Positions 38,972 through 47,620 of a stretch of DNA of 64,000 bases are shown one piece after another. Numbering within the stretch: position 1 is the stretch's first letter; each line of letters begins with the position of its first letter. The position numbers and the translations under genes were made by a program. Source of the DNA: JBOFDK01 sp051656485 (lineage in GTDB: Bacteria; Bacillota; Clostridia; Lachnospirales; Cellulosilyticaceae); assembly GCA_051656485.1 (NCBI GenBank), contig JBOGBZ010000147.1, forward strand, positions 3,323 to 67,322. The letters are read 5' to 3'. The notes beneath the pieces are model-generated. The model did not search any database, was not told the DNA's origin, and saw only the letters and a list, made by a program, of their open reading frames with translations.

Positions 38972-40207
38972 CTACTTATCGAATTTACGAAGTAAGCAAG
39001 GAATGGTTAATGGTGCATCCACTTCAAATTGAACGATTTGCATTGGATGTGGTGCACTAGTAATCTCATTACCTTCTTTATCCCACATAGCAGTAATGGT
39101 GTGTGAGATAAAGTCACCTTTAGGAAGTAAAAACTCAACGGTATCACCTACAGAGAATTTACGACGTTGTTCAATAGTAACGCGTTTGGTAGTAGGATCA
39201 TAAGCTTGTACCGTACCAGAGAATTCATAATTACGTACATAAGAGTTATGACCGTAAGTTTGATCGTTAGATGTAGGTTTGTGATGATAGAAACCAGTAG
39301 TGAATTCTCTATGACTCGCTTTACCTACTTCTTGAAGGAAGTACTCTTTCTTTGATTCAAAAAGAGCAGGGTCTTCTAAATAAGTGTCAATGGCTTCACG
39401 ATAAGCTTTAACAACAGTTGCTACATAAAGAGGTGTTTTCATACGCCCTTCAATTTTGAAGCTGTAGATGCCGCTATTTACAAGTTCTGGGATGTATTCA
39501 ATCATACATAAGTCACGCGAGTTGTAGATATAGGTACCACGCTCATTTTCTTCCACAGGCATGTATTCACCAGGGCGTGTTTCTTCAACCACATGGTACT
39601 TCCATCTGCATGGCTGAGCACACTCACCATGGTTTGCATCACGGTGTGTCATATAGTTGCTAAGGAGACAACGGCCAGAGTATGCCATACACATTGCACC
39701 GTGTACGAAAGCTTCTAATTCCACATCTTCTGGAAGATGATCATGGATAACCTTAATCTCTTCAGAAGATAATTCACGTGCCATAACGATACGTGAAGCC
39801 CCTTGCTTTGCCCAGAAAAGAGCAGAAAGGTAGTTTGTATTATTGGCTTGAGTAGAAATGTGAAGCTCCATATTAGGAACGACTTCACGTGCGATACTGA
39901 AGATACCAGGGTCAGCGATGATAATCCCATCTGCACCTAATGCTTCGATTTCTAAGAAGTAGTCTTTCATACCTTCAAAATCACTATTATGTGCAAAGAT
40001 ATTTGCAGTGATATACACTTTAACACCATGTGCATGGGCAAAGTCAATACCTTCCTTCATTTGTTCAGGAGTGAAGTTCTTCGCTTTAGCACGTAGGCCG
40101 TAGTTGCCTCCGCCCATATAAACGGCATCAGCGCCATATAAGACAGCTGTTTTTAACGTTTCTAAGCTCCCAGCGGGTGCTAATAATTCAATAGGTTTAG
40201 TTTTCAC
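38972..40207 (-). CDS. trhP: U32-family tRNA hydroxylation protein TrhP-like
   Basis: This 411-residue U32 protein contains IELLAPAGSLETLKTAVLYGADAVYMGG, LHISTQANNTNYLSALFWAKQGASRIVMARELSSEEI and the cysteine set GAMCMAYSGRCLLSNYMTHRDAN...CAQPCRW, typical of Fe-S-containing U32 enzymes. U32 proteins were annotated as peptidases, but TrhP makes 5-hydroxyuridine at tRNA position 34. The upstream overlapping gene resembles TrmR, the enzyme that methylates that product, and mltG precedes both, as in Bacillus yrrL-yrrM-yrrN-yrrO. That context makes tRNA hydroxylation the best call. Confidence 0.85.
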   Translation of the reverse strand: MKTKPIELLAPAGSLETLKTAVLYGADAVYMGGGNYGLRAKAKNFTPEQMKEGIDFAHAHGVKVYITANIFAHNSDFEGMKDYFLEIEALGADGIIIADPGIFSIAREVVPNMELHISTQANNTNYLSALFWAKQGASRIVMARELSSEEIKVIHDHLPEDVELEAFVHGAMCMAYSGRCLLSNYMTHRDANHGECAQPCRWKYHVVEETRPGEYMPVEENERGTYIYNSRDLCMIEYIPELVNSGIYSFKIEGRMKTPLYVATVVKAYREAIDTYLEDPALFESKKEYFLQEVGKASHREFTTGFYHHKPTSNDQTYGHNSYVRNYEFSGTVQAYDPTTKRVTIEQRRKFSVGDTVEFLLPKGDFISHTITAMWDKEGNEITSAPHPMQIVQFEVDAPLTIPCLLRKFDK

Positions 40208-40874
40208 AGTGTGAGCCTCCTTTTTTGTAACTTAATGCGATGCCATCACCAATAGGAATAATACTTGATGTCAGTAATTCATGGTGGGTAATCGTCCATA
40301 AGAAATCTCTTAGTCTTGAATGGGTTGTGCGTTGTCTACGATCGATTAAGTAGCGTGAACGTGCAACAGTCCCTTTGTGTAGAACGTTATCTGTAATGAG
40401 AAGACCTTCTGGTTTGAGAAGGCGGATACATTCAGGTAAGAAATTGATATATTGGCCTTTAGCACAATCCATAAAAATCACATCATAGCTTTCTGAAGGA
40501 AGTGTAGGTAAAATACCAGCAGCATCACCTTCTAAAATATGAATAGTATCTTGAAGACCAGCGGCGTTTATATTTTTTGTTGCTTTAGCAAGCATATAAT
40601 CAAAGCGTTCGATAGTGGTAATATGCCCACCAGGTTGTAAGTAATCACTCATAAGAATAGAAGAATAGCCTACAGCCGTGCCTATTTCAAGTATTTCAGA
40701 TGGCTTGATAAGAGAAAGCTGAACCTTAAGAAAGTCTGCTACCTCAGGGCGTATAATTGGCCATGTTTCTTTGCCTGAAGCGATATCTTTTTCGATACCA
40801 TGGAGTAGGTTAGTTGGCGGTGTGTGCAATGCACGTATATACTCGACTATATAGTTATAGTTAATTTCGCTCAT
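40197..40874 (-). CDS. trmR: tRNA 5-hydroxyuridine methyltransferase TrmR-like
   Basis: This 225-residue class I SAM-dependent O-methyltransferase has SEILEIGTAVGYSSILMSDYLQPGG (motif I, about 60-84), TTIERFDYMLAKATKNI (acidic ribose-binding loop), YDVIFMDCAKGQYINFLPE (metal and catalytic D-x-A-K-x-x-Y) and LLITDNVLHKG. It belongs to the catechol-OMT-like group containing B. subtilis YrrM/TrmR, which converts 5-hydroxyuridine to 5-methoxyuridine at position 34. It overlaps the TrhP-like gene by 11 bases, joining hydroxylation and methylation in one transcript. Confidence 0.85.
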   Translation of the reverse strand: MSEINYNYIVEYIRALHTPPTNLLHGIEKDIASGKETWPIIRPEVADFLKVQLSLIKPSEILEIGTAVGYSSILMSDYLQPGGHITTIERFDYMLAKATKNINAAGLQDTIHILEGDAAGILPTLPSESYDVIFMDCAKGQYINFLPECIRLLKPEGLLITDNVLHKGTVARSRYLIDRRQRTTHSRLRDFLWTITHHELLTSSIIPIGDGIALSYKKGGSHCEN

Positions 40875-40903
40875 TTATAGTAACCCTTTCTAATAAAAAT
40901 AAA

Positions 40904-40923
40904 GAGCTGCATGTTGCAGTCTC
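40904..40923 (-). other. 5' stem-loop of trmR transcript
   Basis: GAG-CTGCA and TGCAG-x-CTC pair across a three-base loop, starting within about two bases of the expected transcription start. On the minus strand a T-rich run follows. This close to the start it is more likely an mRNA-stabilising 5' hairpin than a terminator. Confidence 0.35.
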
Positions 40924-40930
40924 TTATGTC

Positions 40931-40959
40931 AATATAAATTAAAATGCTAGTGAATGCAA
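40931..40959 (-). promoter_or_regulatory. Sigma-A promoter of trmR-trhP
   Basis: Read leftwards, TTGCAT (40959-40954) and TATATT (40936-40931) are separated by 17 bp, about 55 bases before the trmR start. It gives the tRNA-modification pair its own promoter after the mltG terminator. Confidence 0.7.
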
Positions 40960-40966
40960 GTGGTAA

Positions 40967-40995
40967 TGAAAAAATCGCTACATCTGTAGCGATTT
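40967..40995 (-). terminator. Terminator after mltG
   Basis: AAATCGCTACA and TGTAGCGATTT form an 11-bp stem with a two-base gap, effectively a four-base loop, and the transcript leaves it on a T run read leftwards. It overlaps the mltG stop codon and uncouples mltG from trmR despite their conserved order. Confidence 0.8.
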
Positions 40996-42085
40996 AATCC
41001 GTAAAATTTTGATCCTTCGATTGATTGTATTTATTTTTGTTTGCAGCATGCTCTTCAGCAGTTTGGCTAAAGGCGTGAGTCCCTTCGGTAGGATCAGCAA
41101 CCACAAAGTAGAAATAATCGTGTTCTTCAGGCATAAAGGCAGCTTTGATAGAGGATTCACCAGGAGCGCAAATAGGACCTACAGGGAGACCAGTATGAAG
41201 ATACGTATTATAAGGTGATGGGATCGCTAAGTCATCAAGTGAAAGGGTCGCTTTACGTGAAGTAAGGGCGAATTGAACCGTTGAGCACATTTGAAGTTTA
41301 TAGTCACTTGCGAGACGGTTGTAGATAACTCCTGAAATCAGCGGACGTTCATCGGGAAGCTTGGCTTCTTCTTCAATAATAGAAGCAATGGTGAGTACAT
41401 CGTGGAGTGTGTAGGAAGAACCGTAGAGATGAGACATATACGTATCGGTCACTTGCTGAAAACGATTAAGCATCTTGATGATGATTTCTTCAGAAGATGT
41501 ACCTGGTTGGATAAAGTAGGTATCAGGGAAGAGATAACCCTCTAAAGGATTTTCCACTGTAGAAGGGACGTTCTTTAAGAAGTCGTAAGGGTAAGTATGA
41601 TTTGTGGCAGCATCTAAGAAATCATCTTGCGTGACAAGGCCAAGGTCCTCGACTTTAGCAGCGATTTGCTGGAGTGTGAATCCTTCAGGGATCGTTAGTT
41701 TAATAGCAGCGACAGTATCCTCTGGTGATGTGGTCAGTAAATCCAGGATACCGGTGTTAGTCATACTGCTATTCAGGCTGTAAGTACCTTCATTTAAAGG
41801 TGTACGCATCAGAAAGCCTTGTCCTAAAAAAAGGCCTTTGCTTCCAATTAAACCTTCGTCATGAAGGCGGGTAGCAACATCCTTTAGTGTAGTAGAAGGT
41901 GTAATGGTAAGTGTAACGTGTGAAATAGAAGGAACTTGCTTACGCTGGCTGTTTTCCAAGATAGCATCATAACTTGAACTAAACCCTTTGGAGAAGACGA
42001 TTACACTTAAAGATAGGCCGATGAGTGTTAAACAAATGGAAAAAGTACCATACCATAACAGTCGCTTAGATTTTCTTTTTTTCAT
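40994..42085 (-). CDS. mltG: Endolytic murein transglycosylase MltG
   Basis: This 363-residue YceG-family protein has an N-terminal membrane helix (LLWYGTFSICLTLIGLSLSVIVFSK), a LysM-like beta region, and the catalytic domain with ASIIEEEAKLPDERPLISGVIYNRL carrying the active glutamate, then SPYNTYLHTGLPVGPICAPGESSIKAA. MltG cuts nascent glycan strands and so sets their length and releases terminal pieces. ATG 42085 follows AAGGAG at seven bases; an upstream start at 42103 lacks one. Residues after the membrane helix lie outside the cell. Confidence 0.92.
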   Translation of the reverse strand: MKKRKSKRLLWYGTFSICLTLIGLSLSVIVFSKGFSSSYDAILENSQRKQVPSISHVTLTITPSTTLKDVATRLHDEGLIGSKGLFLGQGFLMRTPLNEGTYSLNSSMTNTGILDLLTTSPEDTVAAIKLTIPEGFTLQQIAAKVEDLGLVTQDDFLDAATNHTYPYDFLKNVPSTVENPLEGYLFPDTYFIQPGTSSEEIIIKMLNRFQQVTDTYMSHLYGSSYTLHDVLTIASIIEEEAKLPDERPLISGVIYNRLASDYKLQMCSTVQFALTSRKATLSLDDLAIPSPYNTYLHTGLPVGPICAPGESSIKAAFMPEEHDYFYFVVADPTEGTHAFSQTAEEHAANKNKYNQSKDQNFTD

Positions 42086-42165
42086 AGGAAACTCCTTAAT
42101 CAATAATATAATAATTAAATTATATACAAAATTTCAAATAAATTCAACATTCCTCATCAAGATGG

Positions 42166-42195
42166 TTGCCAAAGGAATGCAAAGTTTGTTATAAT
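42166..42195 (+). promoter_or_regulatory. Sigma-A promoter of L,D-transpeptidase gene
   Basis: TTGCCA (42166-42171) and TATAAT (42190-42195) are separated by 18 bp, about 35 bases before the start codon at 42230. It diverges from mltG. Confidence 0.7.
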
Positions 42196-42229
42196 CAAGT
42201 GGAAAAAAATGTAAAAGATGGGGGCAGTT

Positions 42230-44071
42230 ATGAAAAAAATCAAATACTTTATGATAGTCCTTGGTATGATAGGGTGTGTGCCACAAACCGTTTATCCACT
42301 GGTAGAAGATACTGTGTCACTAATAGAGCAGCCATCAGAAGAAATAGGACAAGTACCGATAGAGGAAGCCACGCATAGCGCGATGACAAGAGAAGGATTG
42401 CTAGAAAGTGTGAAGGGGACATCGTTAGAAGAAGGGTTCAATCGCATCCTATTAGGAAAAGAGACTATTGATGAAGGGACGCTCAGTGAACTTATGTGCT
42501 ATGCACTAGGCTATGGACCAGTCTACAACCAAAAAGCAAAAGAACAATCACCTTATAGCCATCGTCTAGAAATTGAAAAACTATGGCCACTTTTTACCCA
42601 GCAGCCAGAAGGAACCTATGAAATGGCAGAGTGGTTAAGTGTGTATGAGAAGTTGATTGCACCGACGTTGCAGAATGGGCAGAAGGCACCTGGGGGGGGC
42701 AAGGGAAGTTACTTTGAGGCAATCCCACTAGACGTACTAGGCGTAAGTCAGATGCAGGTAGCTGTAGGTGAGGTGATTTATCCCCTTTATCAATTAGGTA
42801 ATACAAATTACATAAGCTTTTCAACTTTAGAGCAATTAGGGTTTTCCATGACATATAGCCCACAAGGTGGCCATGTGTTAGAACGTCCGTACAGTATTCT
42901 CATCAATGAAGTGTATGCAGAAAAAGCCTTAGGTAAGGAAAAAGCTAAAATGTATACAGAAAGTATACAAATAGGCAATGTACGCACTTATGGCATCAAA
43001 CAAAATAATGAACTGTATGTGCCAGTACGCAGTTTGAATGATTACTTTGAGCTTCACATAGCAGAGAACACCTGCTTTTTAGCTTTAAGAGGAAATGCAA
43101 CGAAAGATTTTGTCTCTGTAGAGGCGAATCGTCTTATTAACCATACAGATGACTACCTAGACGTAAAGGTAGCACATTATTTCTGGGATGGTAAAGCCAT
43201 TAAGGAAGAGCAAGTAGAAGTGAAGGGACTGGCACCACAGGAAACGTATCCGCTTCGTGAATCCCTTTATAGTGAAAATAAAGAAATGATGCATTACAGT
43301 ACAGTAGTCTATGAAGTAAAAGCACAAGGCGCTATCGAACACCCCATTCTTTTTGAAAGTAGAGCTAATGCCTATGGGCAAATGGATGAAGCACTTTTTA
43401 AAAGGTATGAAGTGAATCAACATCCACCTAAAACGGTCGACTTCAATAAGCTTTTCCCAGAGACAAAAATTATAGGAACCATGAAGTATGCAACCAACGG
43501 TTTACAAAAAGGCGAAAAGGTAGAAGTGTGGCGCGCAGATGATGGAAGTACCTATCATTTGAAGAAAAATGGAAAAGTCATTAAGGTACCTTGGGGCAGT
43601 GTAAGTATACCCGCTAACCCACCCATACAAAAAGAACGGGCATCCAAAGAAATGCTTGAAATGTTTGTGAATACACAAGGCTATACGAGTGACACCAAGT
43701 ATTTGGTATGGACGGACCTTTCACGTCAATTAACGTATGTGTTTGAAAAGAAAAACAATCAATGGGTACTTATACGCACCATGCTTTGTACCACGGGAAA
43801 CAATAAGACGCCTACCCCTTATGGAACGTATAAATTAAGAGCGTATGTACCTTACTTTGGTTTAGAGAAAGGTTATCGTTGTAAAAATGCAGTGCAAATT
43901 GAAGGGGATTACTTATATCACTCAGTCATGTTTAATAAAGCAGGAACCTATGTGCTAGGCGGACAAGTGCTAGGAAAGCAAGGTTCTCATGGATGCATCC
44001 GTTTATCCCCTGAGGATAGCGAATGGTTTTATCGTACCATGCCACTGAAAACACAAGTGATTATACGCTAG
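42230..44071 (+). CDS. Exported L,D-transpeptidase (YkuD family)
   Basis: This 613-residue exported protein starts with a signal peptide (MKKIKYFMIVLGMIGCVPQT). The middle third has copper-amine-oxidase-N-like stalk repeats (VAVGEVIYPLYQLGNTNYISFSTLEQLGF; PVRSLNDYFELHI), which usually bind envelope polymers. The last 130 residues form a YkuD domain with the catalytic SHGCIRL near residues 586-592. Such enzymes make 3-3 crosslinks or attach proteins to peptidoglycan. ATG 42230 is chosen by the GGGGG just before it and by the signal peptide. It is long for the family because of the N-terminal region. Confidence 0.85.
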   Translation: MKKIKYFMIVLGMIGCVPQTVYPLVEDTVSLIEQPSEEIGQVPIEEATHSAMTREGLLESVKGTSLEEGFNRILLGKETIDEGTLSELMCYALGYGPVYNQKAKEQSPYSHRLEIEKLWPLFTQQPEGTYEMAEWLSVYEKLIAPTLQNGQKAPGGGKGSYFEAIPLDVLGVSQMQVAVGEVIYPLYQLGNTNYISFSTLEQLGFSMTYSPQGGHVLERPYSILINEVYAEKALGKEKAKMYTESIQIGNVRTYGIKQNNELYVPVRSLNDYFELHIAENTCFLALRGNATKDFVSVEANRLINHTDDYLDVKVAHYFWDGKAIKEEQVEVKGLAPQETYPLRESLYSENKEMMHYSTVVYEVKAQGAIEHPILFESRANAYGQMDEALFKRYEVNQHPPKTVDFNKLFPETKIIGTMKYATNGLQKGEKVEVWRADDGSTYHLKKNGKVIKVPWGSVSIPANPPIQKERASKEMLEMFVNTQGYTSDTKYLVWTDLSRQLTYVFEKKNNQWVLIRTMLCTTGNNKTPTPYGTYKLRAYVPYFGLEKGYRCKNAVQIEGDYLYHSVMFNKAGTYVLGGQVLGKQGSHGCIRLSPEDSEWFYRTMPLKTQVIIR

Positions 44072-44100
44072 CTAGGACATACGTTGTCTTAGCTTTTTTT
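44070..44100 (+). terminator. Terminator after L,D-transpeptidase gene
   Basis: A 10-bp stem with one G-U pair (AGCTAGGACA/TGTCTTAGCT) and a 5-base loop is followed by seven T residues. Confidence 0.85.
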
Positions 44101-44183
44101 GTGTGGGAGGCATGAGGGAAGTTGAAGGGCTTTATAAAGAAGAAGGCGTGTTTTTTAAGATTTTATAAATAATAAAATTAAAT

Positions 44184-44212
44184 TTGGAATATGCTATGTA
44201 ATGTGATAAAAT
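44184..44212 (+). promoter_or_regulatory. Sigma-A promoter of M18 aminopeptidase gene
   Basis: TTGGAA (44184-44189) and TAAAAT (44207-44212) are separated by 17 bp, 36 bases before the start codon. Confidence 0.6.
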
Positions 44213-44248
44213 AAGTGAGTAAAAATTTGCTAATGAGGAGGATTTAAT

Positions 44249-45643
44249 ATGTCAGAGTTAAAAAAAGAATACAAAAGTGCATGGACTACATACACTGAAC
44301 AAGATAAAGACGCTTTATTTGCTTATGGAAAACGCTATATCGATTTTATTTCAGAAAATAAAACAGAGCGTGAGTGCATACGCACCATGGTGAAAGAAGC
44401 AGAAGCAAAAGGTTATAAAAACTTAGATGATCTTATTGAAACAGGCGTAGCTATCCAAGCAGGCGATAAGATTTATGCGAATTATAAAGATAAAACACTT
44501 GTTATGTACTGTGTAGGTACAGAAGCGATGACCAATGGGTTTAATATACTTGGCGCTCATTTAGACTCACCTAGACTTGACCTTAAGCCAAATCCACTTT
44601 ATGAAGACAGTGACTTTGCAATGTGGAAGACACATTACTACGGCGGTATCAAAAAATACCAATGGGTGACAATGCCACTTGCTATACATGGTGTGGTAGC
44701 GAAAAAAGATGGCAGCGTTGTAAACGTTGTGATCGGTGAAGACTTAAGTGACCCAGTAGTTGGTATCAGCGATATTTTACCACACTTAGGGGCAGAACAA
44801 GCAAAGAAAACACTTAGCGAAGCCATTGCAGGGGAAGACCTTAACATTTGTCTAGGGACTATTCCTTTAGAAGGTGAAGAAAAAAATAGTGTCAAAGAAA
44901 ATATCCTTAAACTTCTTAATGACAAGTATGGCATTGTGGAAGAAGACTTCGTATCAGCTGAGATTCAAATTGTACCAGCAGGTCCAGCGAGAGATTACGG
45001 CTTAGACAGAAGTATGGTTATTGGCTACGGTCAAGATGACCGCGTATGTGGTTATGCATCTTTTGAAGCACAATTAGAAGTAGAAGCACCAGCGCGTACA
45101 ACTGTATGCATTTTAGTAGATAAAGAAGAAGTTGGTAGTGTGGGTGCATCAGGTATGCATTCAAAGTTCTTCGAAAACACTGTTGCTGAAATGTTAGAGC
45201 TTAGTGGCGTTTCTTCAAACCTTCAAGTGAGAAGAACCCTTGCACGTTCACGTATGTTATCATCTGACGTAACAGCAGGACATGATCCAAACTACCCATC
45301 TATTTTAGAAAAAAATAACGCAGCTTACTTTGGTAAAGGTGTTGTTTTCAATAAATACACAGGTTCACGTGGTAAATCAGGCTCAAATGAAGCAAATGCT
45401 GAATATGTAGCACAATTACGTGATATCATGGAAAAAAATAATGTCGTATGGCAAACATCTGAGCTTGGACGCATTGACCTTGGTGGCGGCGGTACCATTG
45501 CTTATATTTTAGCTAACTACGGCATGGATGTAATCGATTGTGGTGTACCAGTGCATAGTATGCATGCACCTTGGGAAATCACAAGTAAAATCGACCTTTA
45601 TGAAATGCGTAAAGCTTATGTAGCATTTCTTAAAAGCAACTAA
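44249..45643 (+). CDS. M18-family aminopeptidase
   Basis: This 464-residue cytosolic zinc aminopeptidase shows the M18 metal and catalytic motifs in order: GAHLDSPRLDLKPNPLYE (about 95-112), the DDRVCGYASFEAQ segment, LVDKEEVGSVGASGMHS, SSDVTAGHDPNYPSIL and the C-terminal VPVHSMHAPWEI. It removes N-terminal residues from peptides, usually acidic or neutral ones, in the final stage of protein turnover. Promoter, AGGAGG site and length are all normal. Cyclophilin and dipeptidase genes follow, forming a protein-turnover cluster. Confidence 0.92.
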   Translation: MSELKKEYKSAWTTYTEQDKDALFAYGKRYIDFISENKTERECIRTMVKEAEAKGYKNLDDLIETGVAIQAGDKIYANYKDKTLVMYCVGTEAMTNGFNILGAHLDSPRLDLKPNPLYEDSDFAMWKTHYYGGIKKYQWVTMPLAIHGVVAKKDGSVVNVVIGEDLSDPVVGISDILPHLGAEQAKKTLSEAIAGEDLNICLGTIPLEGEEKNSVKENILKLLNDKYGIVEEDFVSAEIQIVPAGPARDYGLDRSMVIGYGQDDRVCGYASFEAQLEVEAPARTTVCILVDKEEVGSVGASGMHSKFFENTVAEMLELSGVSSNLQVRRTLARSRMLSSDVTAGHDPNYPSILEKNNAAYFGKGVVFNKYTGSRGKSGSNEANAEYVAQLRDIMEKNNVVWQTSELGRIDLGGGGTIAYILANYGMDVIDCGVPVHSMHAPWEITSKIDLYEMRKAYVAFLKSN

Positions 45644-45693
45644 TAGATAAACAAATAATCAATGAAGTGTAACAACGAAAGGAAGTAAGAAAA

Positions 45694-46224
45694 ATGGCAG
45701 AAATGAATCCAATTGTAACAATGACTATGGACGATGGTAGCATCGTAAAAATCGAACTTTATCCAGAAATGGCACCAAACACAGTAAACAACTTTATTTC
45801 ACTTGTGAAAAAAGGTTACTATGATGGACTCACATTCCACCGCGTTATTCGTGGCTTTATGATCCAAGGTGGTTGTCCACAAGGTACAGGTACAGGTGGC
45901 CCAGGTTACCAAATCAGAGGTGAGTTCAGCGGTAATGGCGTGAAAAATGACCTTAAGCATTCAAAAGGGGTTCTTTCTATGGCACGTGCAATGGATCCAA
46001 ACTCAGCTGGTTCACAATTCTTTATCATGCATGAGAATTCACCACACTTAGATGGTCAATACGCATCATTTGGAAAAGTTGTAGAAGGCTTAGATGCAGT
46101 GGATTACATTGCAACAACACCTACAGATCGTTCAGATAGACCAATCGATACAGTTATGATTAAGTCAATGACAGTAGATACACAAGGAAAAGAGTATGCT
46201 GAGCCAGTGAAAGCGGGTGCATAA
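45694..46224 (+). CDS. Cyclophilin-type peptidyl-prolyl isomerase (cytosolic)
   Basis: This 176-residue cyclophilin has the conserved FHRVIRGFMIQGG (catalytic arginine), NSAGSQFFIM, and YASFGKVVEGLDAVD segments. It catalyses cis-trans isomerisation of peptide bonds before proline. No signal peptide is present, unlike the second cyclophilin at 48598. It lies two bases before the dipeptidase gene and is probably cotranscribed with it. Confidence 0.93.
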   Translation: MAEMNPIVTMTMDDGSIVKIELYPEMAPNTVNNFISLVKKGYYDGLTFHRVIRGFMIQGGCPQGTGTGGPGYQIRGEFSGNGVKNDLKHSKGVLSMARAMDPNSAGSQFFIMHENSPHLDGQYASFGKVVEGLDAVDYIATTPTDRSDRPIDTVMIKSMTVDTQGKEYAEPVKAGA

Positions 46225-46226
46225 AT

Positions 46227-47150
46227 GTGAAGCTTATCGATTTTCATTGCGATACGGCAGAAAAGCTATACCGCGAGGCAGGTAGTTTATTTACCAATGA
46301 CTATCATGTAGACATCGAGAAACTTCAGTATGCAGGCTACAGCGCTCAATGGTTCGCCTTCTTTGTTCACTTAAAACAACTAGGCGATAAGAGCCCTATG
46401 GCTTATCTAGAAGAAATGTATGCTTACTTTGTCAATCAAGTGGCACAAAATCAAGCACACATTGAAATTGTGAGAAACTATGCCGAATACCAAGCTTGTC
46501 ATGAGCAAGGTAAACTAGCAGCTTTTTTATCCTTAGAAGAAGGGCAGACCATTGAAAAAGACTTGAATAATCTCAAGCGTCTAGAAGATATGGGTATACG
46601 CCTTATGACCCTTACGTGGAATTATGCCAATGATTTGGCTGCACCACACCATGAGGAAGGTGGCCTGACTGCTTTTGGTAAAGAAGTTGTGGCGTATTTA
46701 AATGAAAGTCCGATACTCGTCGATGTATCCCATCTGTCAGAGCAAGGATTAAGAGAAATCAAAGAGCTTTATCATAAGCCTATTTTAGCATCCCATTCCA
46801 ATGCAAGAGGCGTATGGAACCATAGTCGCAATAACTCAGATGAGGGGATTCGCCTCATAGCAGAAAGTGGCGGTATTATTGGGACCAATTTTTACAGTCA
46901 TTTTCTAGGAAACACTAAAAAAACCACCATTCCTATGCTCATCGACAATATACGCTATTTACATAATGTAGGTGGCGAAGACGTTTTGGCACTGGGAACG
47001 GATTTTGATGGAATAGATTGTGATTTAGAAGTATGTAATTGCAAAGAAATGGATAAACTTATAAATGGTATGTTGAAGGTATTTCCAAGTAGCCTCGTAG
47101 AAAAGTTCTGCTACAAGAATGCAGAGCGCATTATTCGAGAAAATTTGTAA
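46227..47150 (+). CDS. M19 membrane dipeptidase family protein
   Basis: This 307-residue protein fits the renal dipeptidase family by FHCDTAEKL near the N-terminus (zinc ligands H and D), LSLEEGQTIEKDLNNLK carrying the bridging glutamate, LVDVSHLSEQG, ASHSNARGVWNHSRNNSDE and ALGTDFDGID. The bacterial members are cytosolic dipeptidases. The GTG start at 46227 has only a weak site, so it may be coupled to the cyclophilin gene two bases upstream. The length is normal. Confidence 0.9.
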   Translation: MKLIDFHCDTAEKLYREAGSLFTNDYHVDIEKLQYAGYSAQWFAFFVHLKQLGDKSPMAYLEEMYAYFVNQVAQNQAHIEIVRNYAEYQACHEQGKLAAFLSLEEGQTIEKDLNNLKRLEDMGIRLMTLTWNYANDLAAPHHEEGGLTAFGKEVVAYLNESPILVDVSHLSEQGLREIKELYHKPILASHSNARGVWNHSRNNSDEGIRLIAESGGIIGTNFYSHFLGNTKKTTIPMLIDNIRYLHNVGGEDVLALGTDFDGIDCDLEVCNCKEMDKLINGMLKVFPSSLVEKFCYKNAERIIRENL

Positions 47151-47158
47151 CCTTTTGC

Positions 47159-47187
47159 TTGGAAAATATTCACAACGATGCTATAAT
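47159..47187 (+). promoter_or_regulatory. Sigma-A promoter of DUF1292 gene
   Basis: TTGGAA (47159-47164) and TATAAT (47182-47187) are separated by 17 bp, 33 bases before the start codon. Confidence 0.75.
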
Positions 47188-47220
47188 AGCACTATATCCA
47201 ATATTGAAGGGAGACTTACC

Positions 47221-47556
47221 ATGGAAGAAAATAAAGGATGCGGATGTTCACATGACCACGATCACGAAGGATGTGGATGTTCACACGATCACGAAGAACC
47301 AGTAATCTATGTAACATTTGAAGATGAAGATAAAGAAGTTGCTTGTGACGTATTAGGTATCTTTGAAGTAGATGCTATCGAATACATTGCACTTGCACCA
47401 AAAGATGAAGATGAGGTACTTATCTACCGTTACGCTGAAGATGGCGAAGACATCAAACTTGATGAAATCACATCTGACGAAGAGTACGAAAAAGTAGCTG
47501 CTGAATTCGATGATTTATTTTTCGGTGATTTAGAAGAGTCAGTTGAAGAAGAATAA
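47221..47556 (+). CDS. DUF1292 protein with N-terminal Cys/His metal-binding repeats
   Basis: This 111-residue protein couples a DUF1292 domain (VIYVTFEDEDKEVACDVLGIFEVDAIEYIALAPKDEDEVLIYRY) to an unusual leader in which GCGCSHDH occurs twice, separated by DHE (residues about 7-25). The leader offers at least six histidines and cysteines in a row of ligand pairs and most likely binds zinc, nickel or copper. It has its own promoter and terminator and is a single-gene unit. ATG 47221 follows GAAGGGAG. The function of DUF1292 is unknown. Confidence 0.88.
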   Translation: MEENKGCGCSHDHDHEGCGCSHDHEEPVIYVTFEDEDKEVACDVLGIFEVDAIEYIALAPKDEDEVLIYRYAEDGEDIKLDEITSDEEYEKVAAEFDDLFFGDLEESVEEE

Positions 47557-47566
47557 TCAATAACAT

Positions 47567-47598
47567 AAAAAACAGGATGCCGTGCATCCTGTTTTTTT
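47567..47598 (+). terminator. Terminator after DUF1292 gene
   Basis: AAAAAACAGGATGC and GCATCCTGTTTTTTT pair over 13-14 bp with a three-base loop. The symmetric A and T runs allow function on both strands. Confidence 0.9.
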
Positions 47599-47620
47599 AT
47601 TTTGGGGGCATACTAGACTT

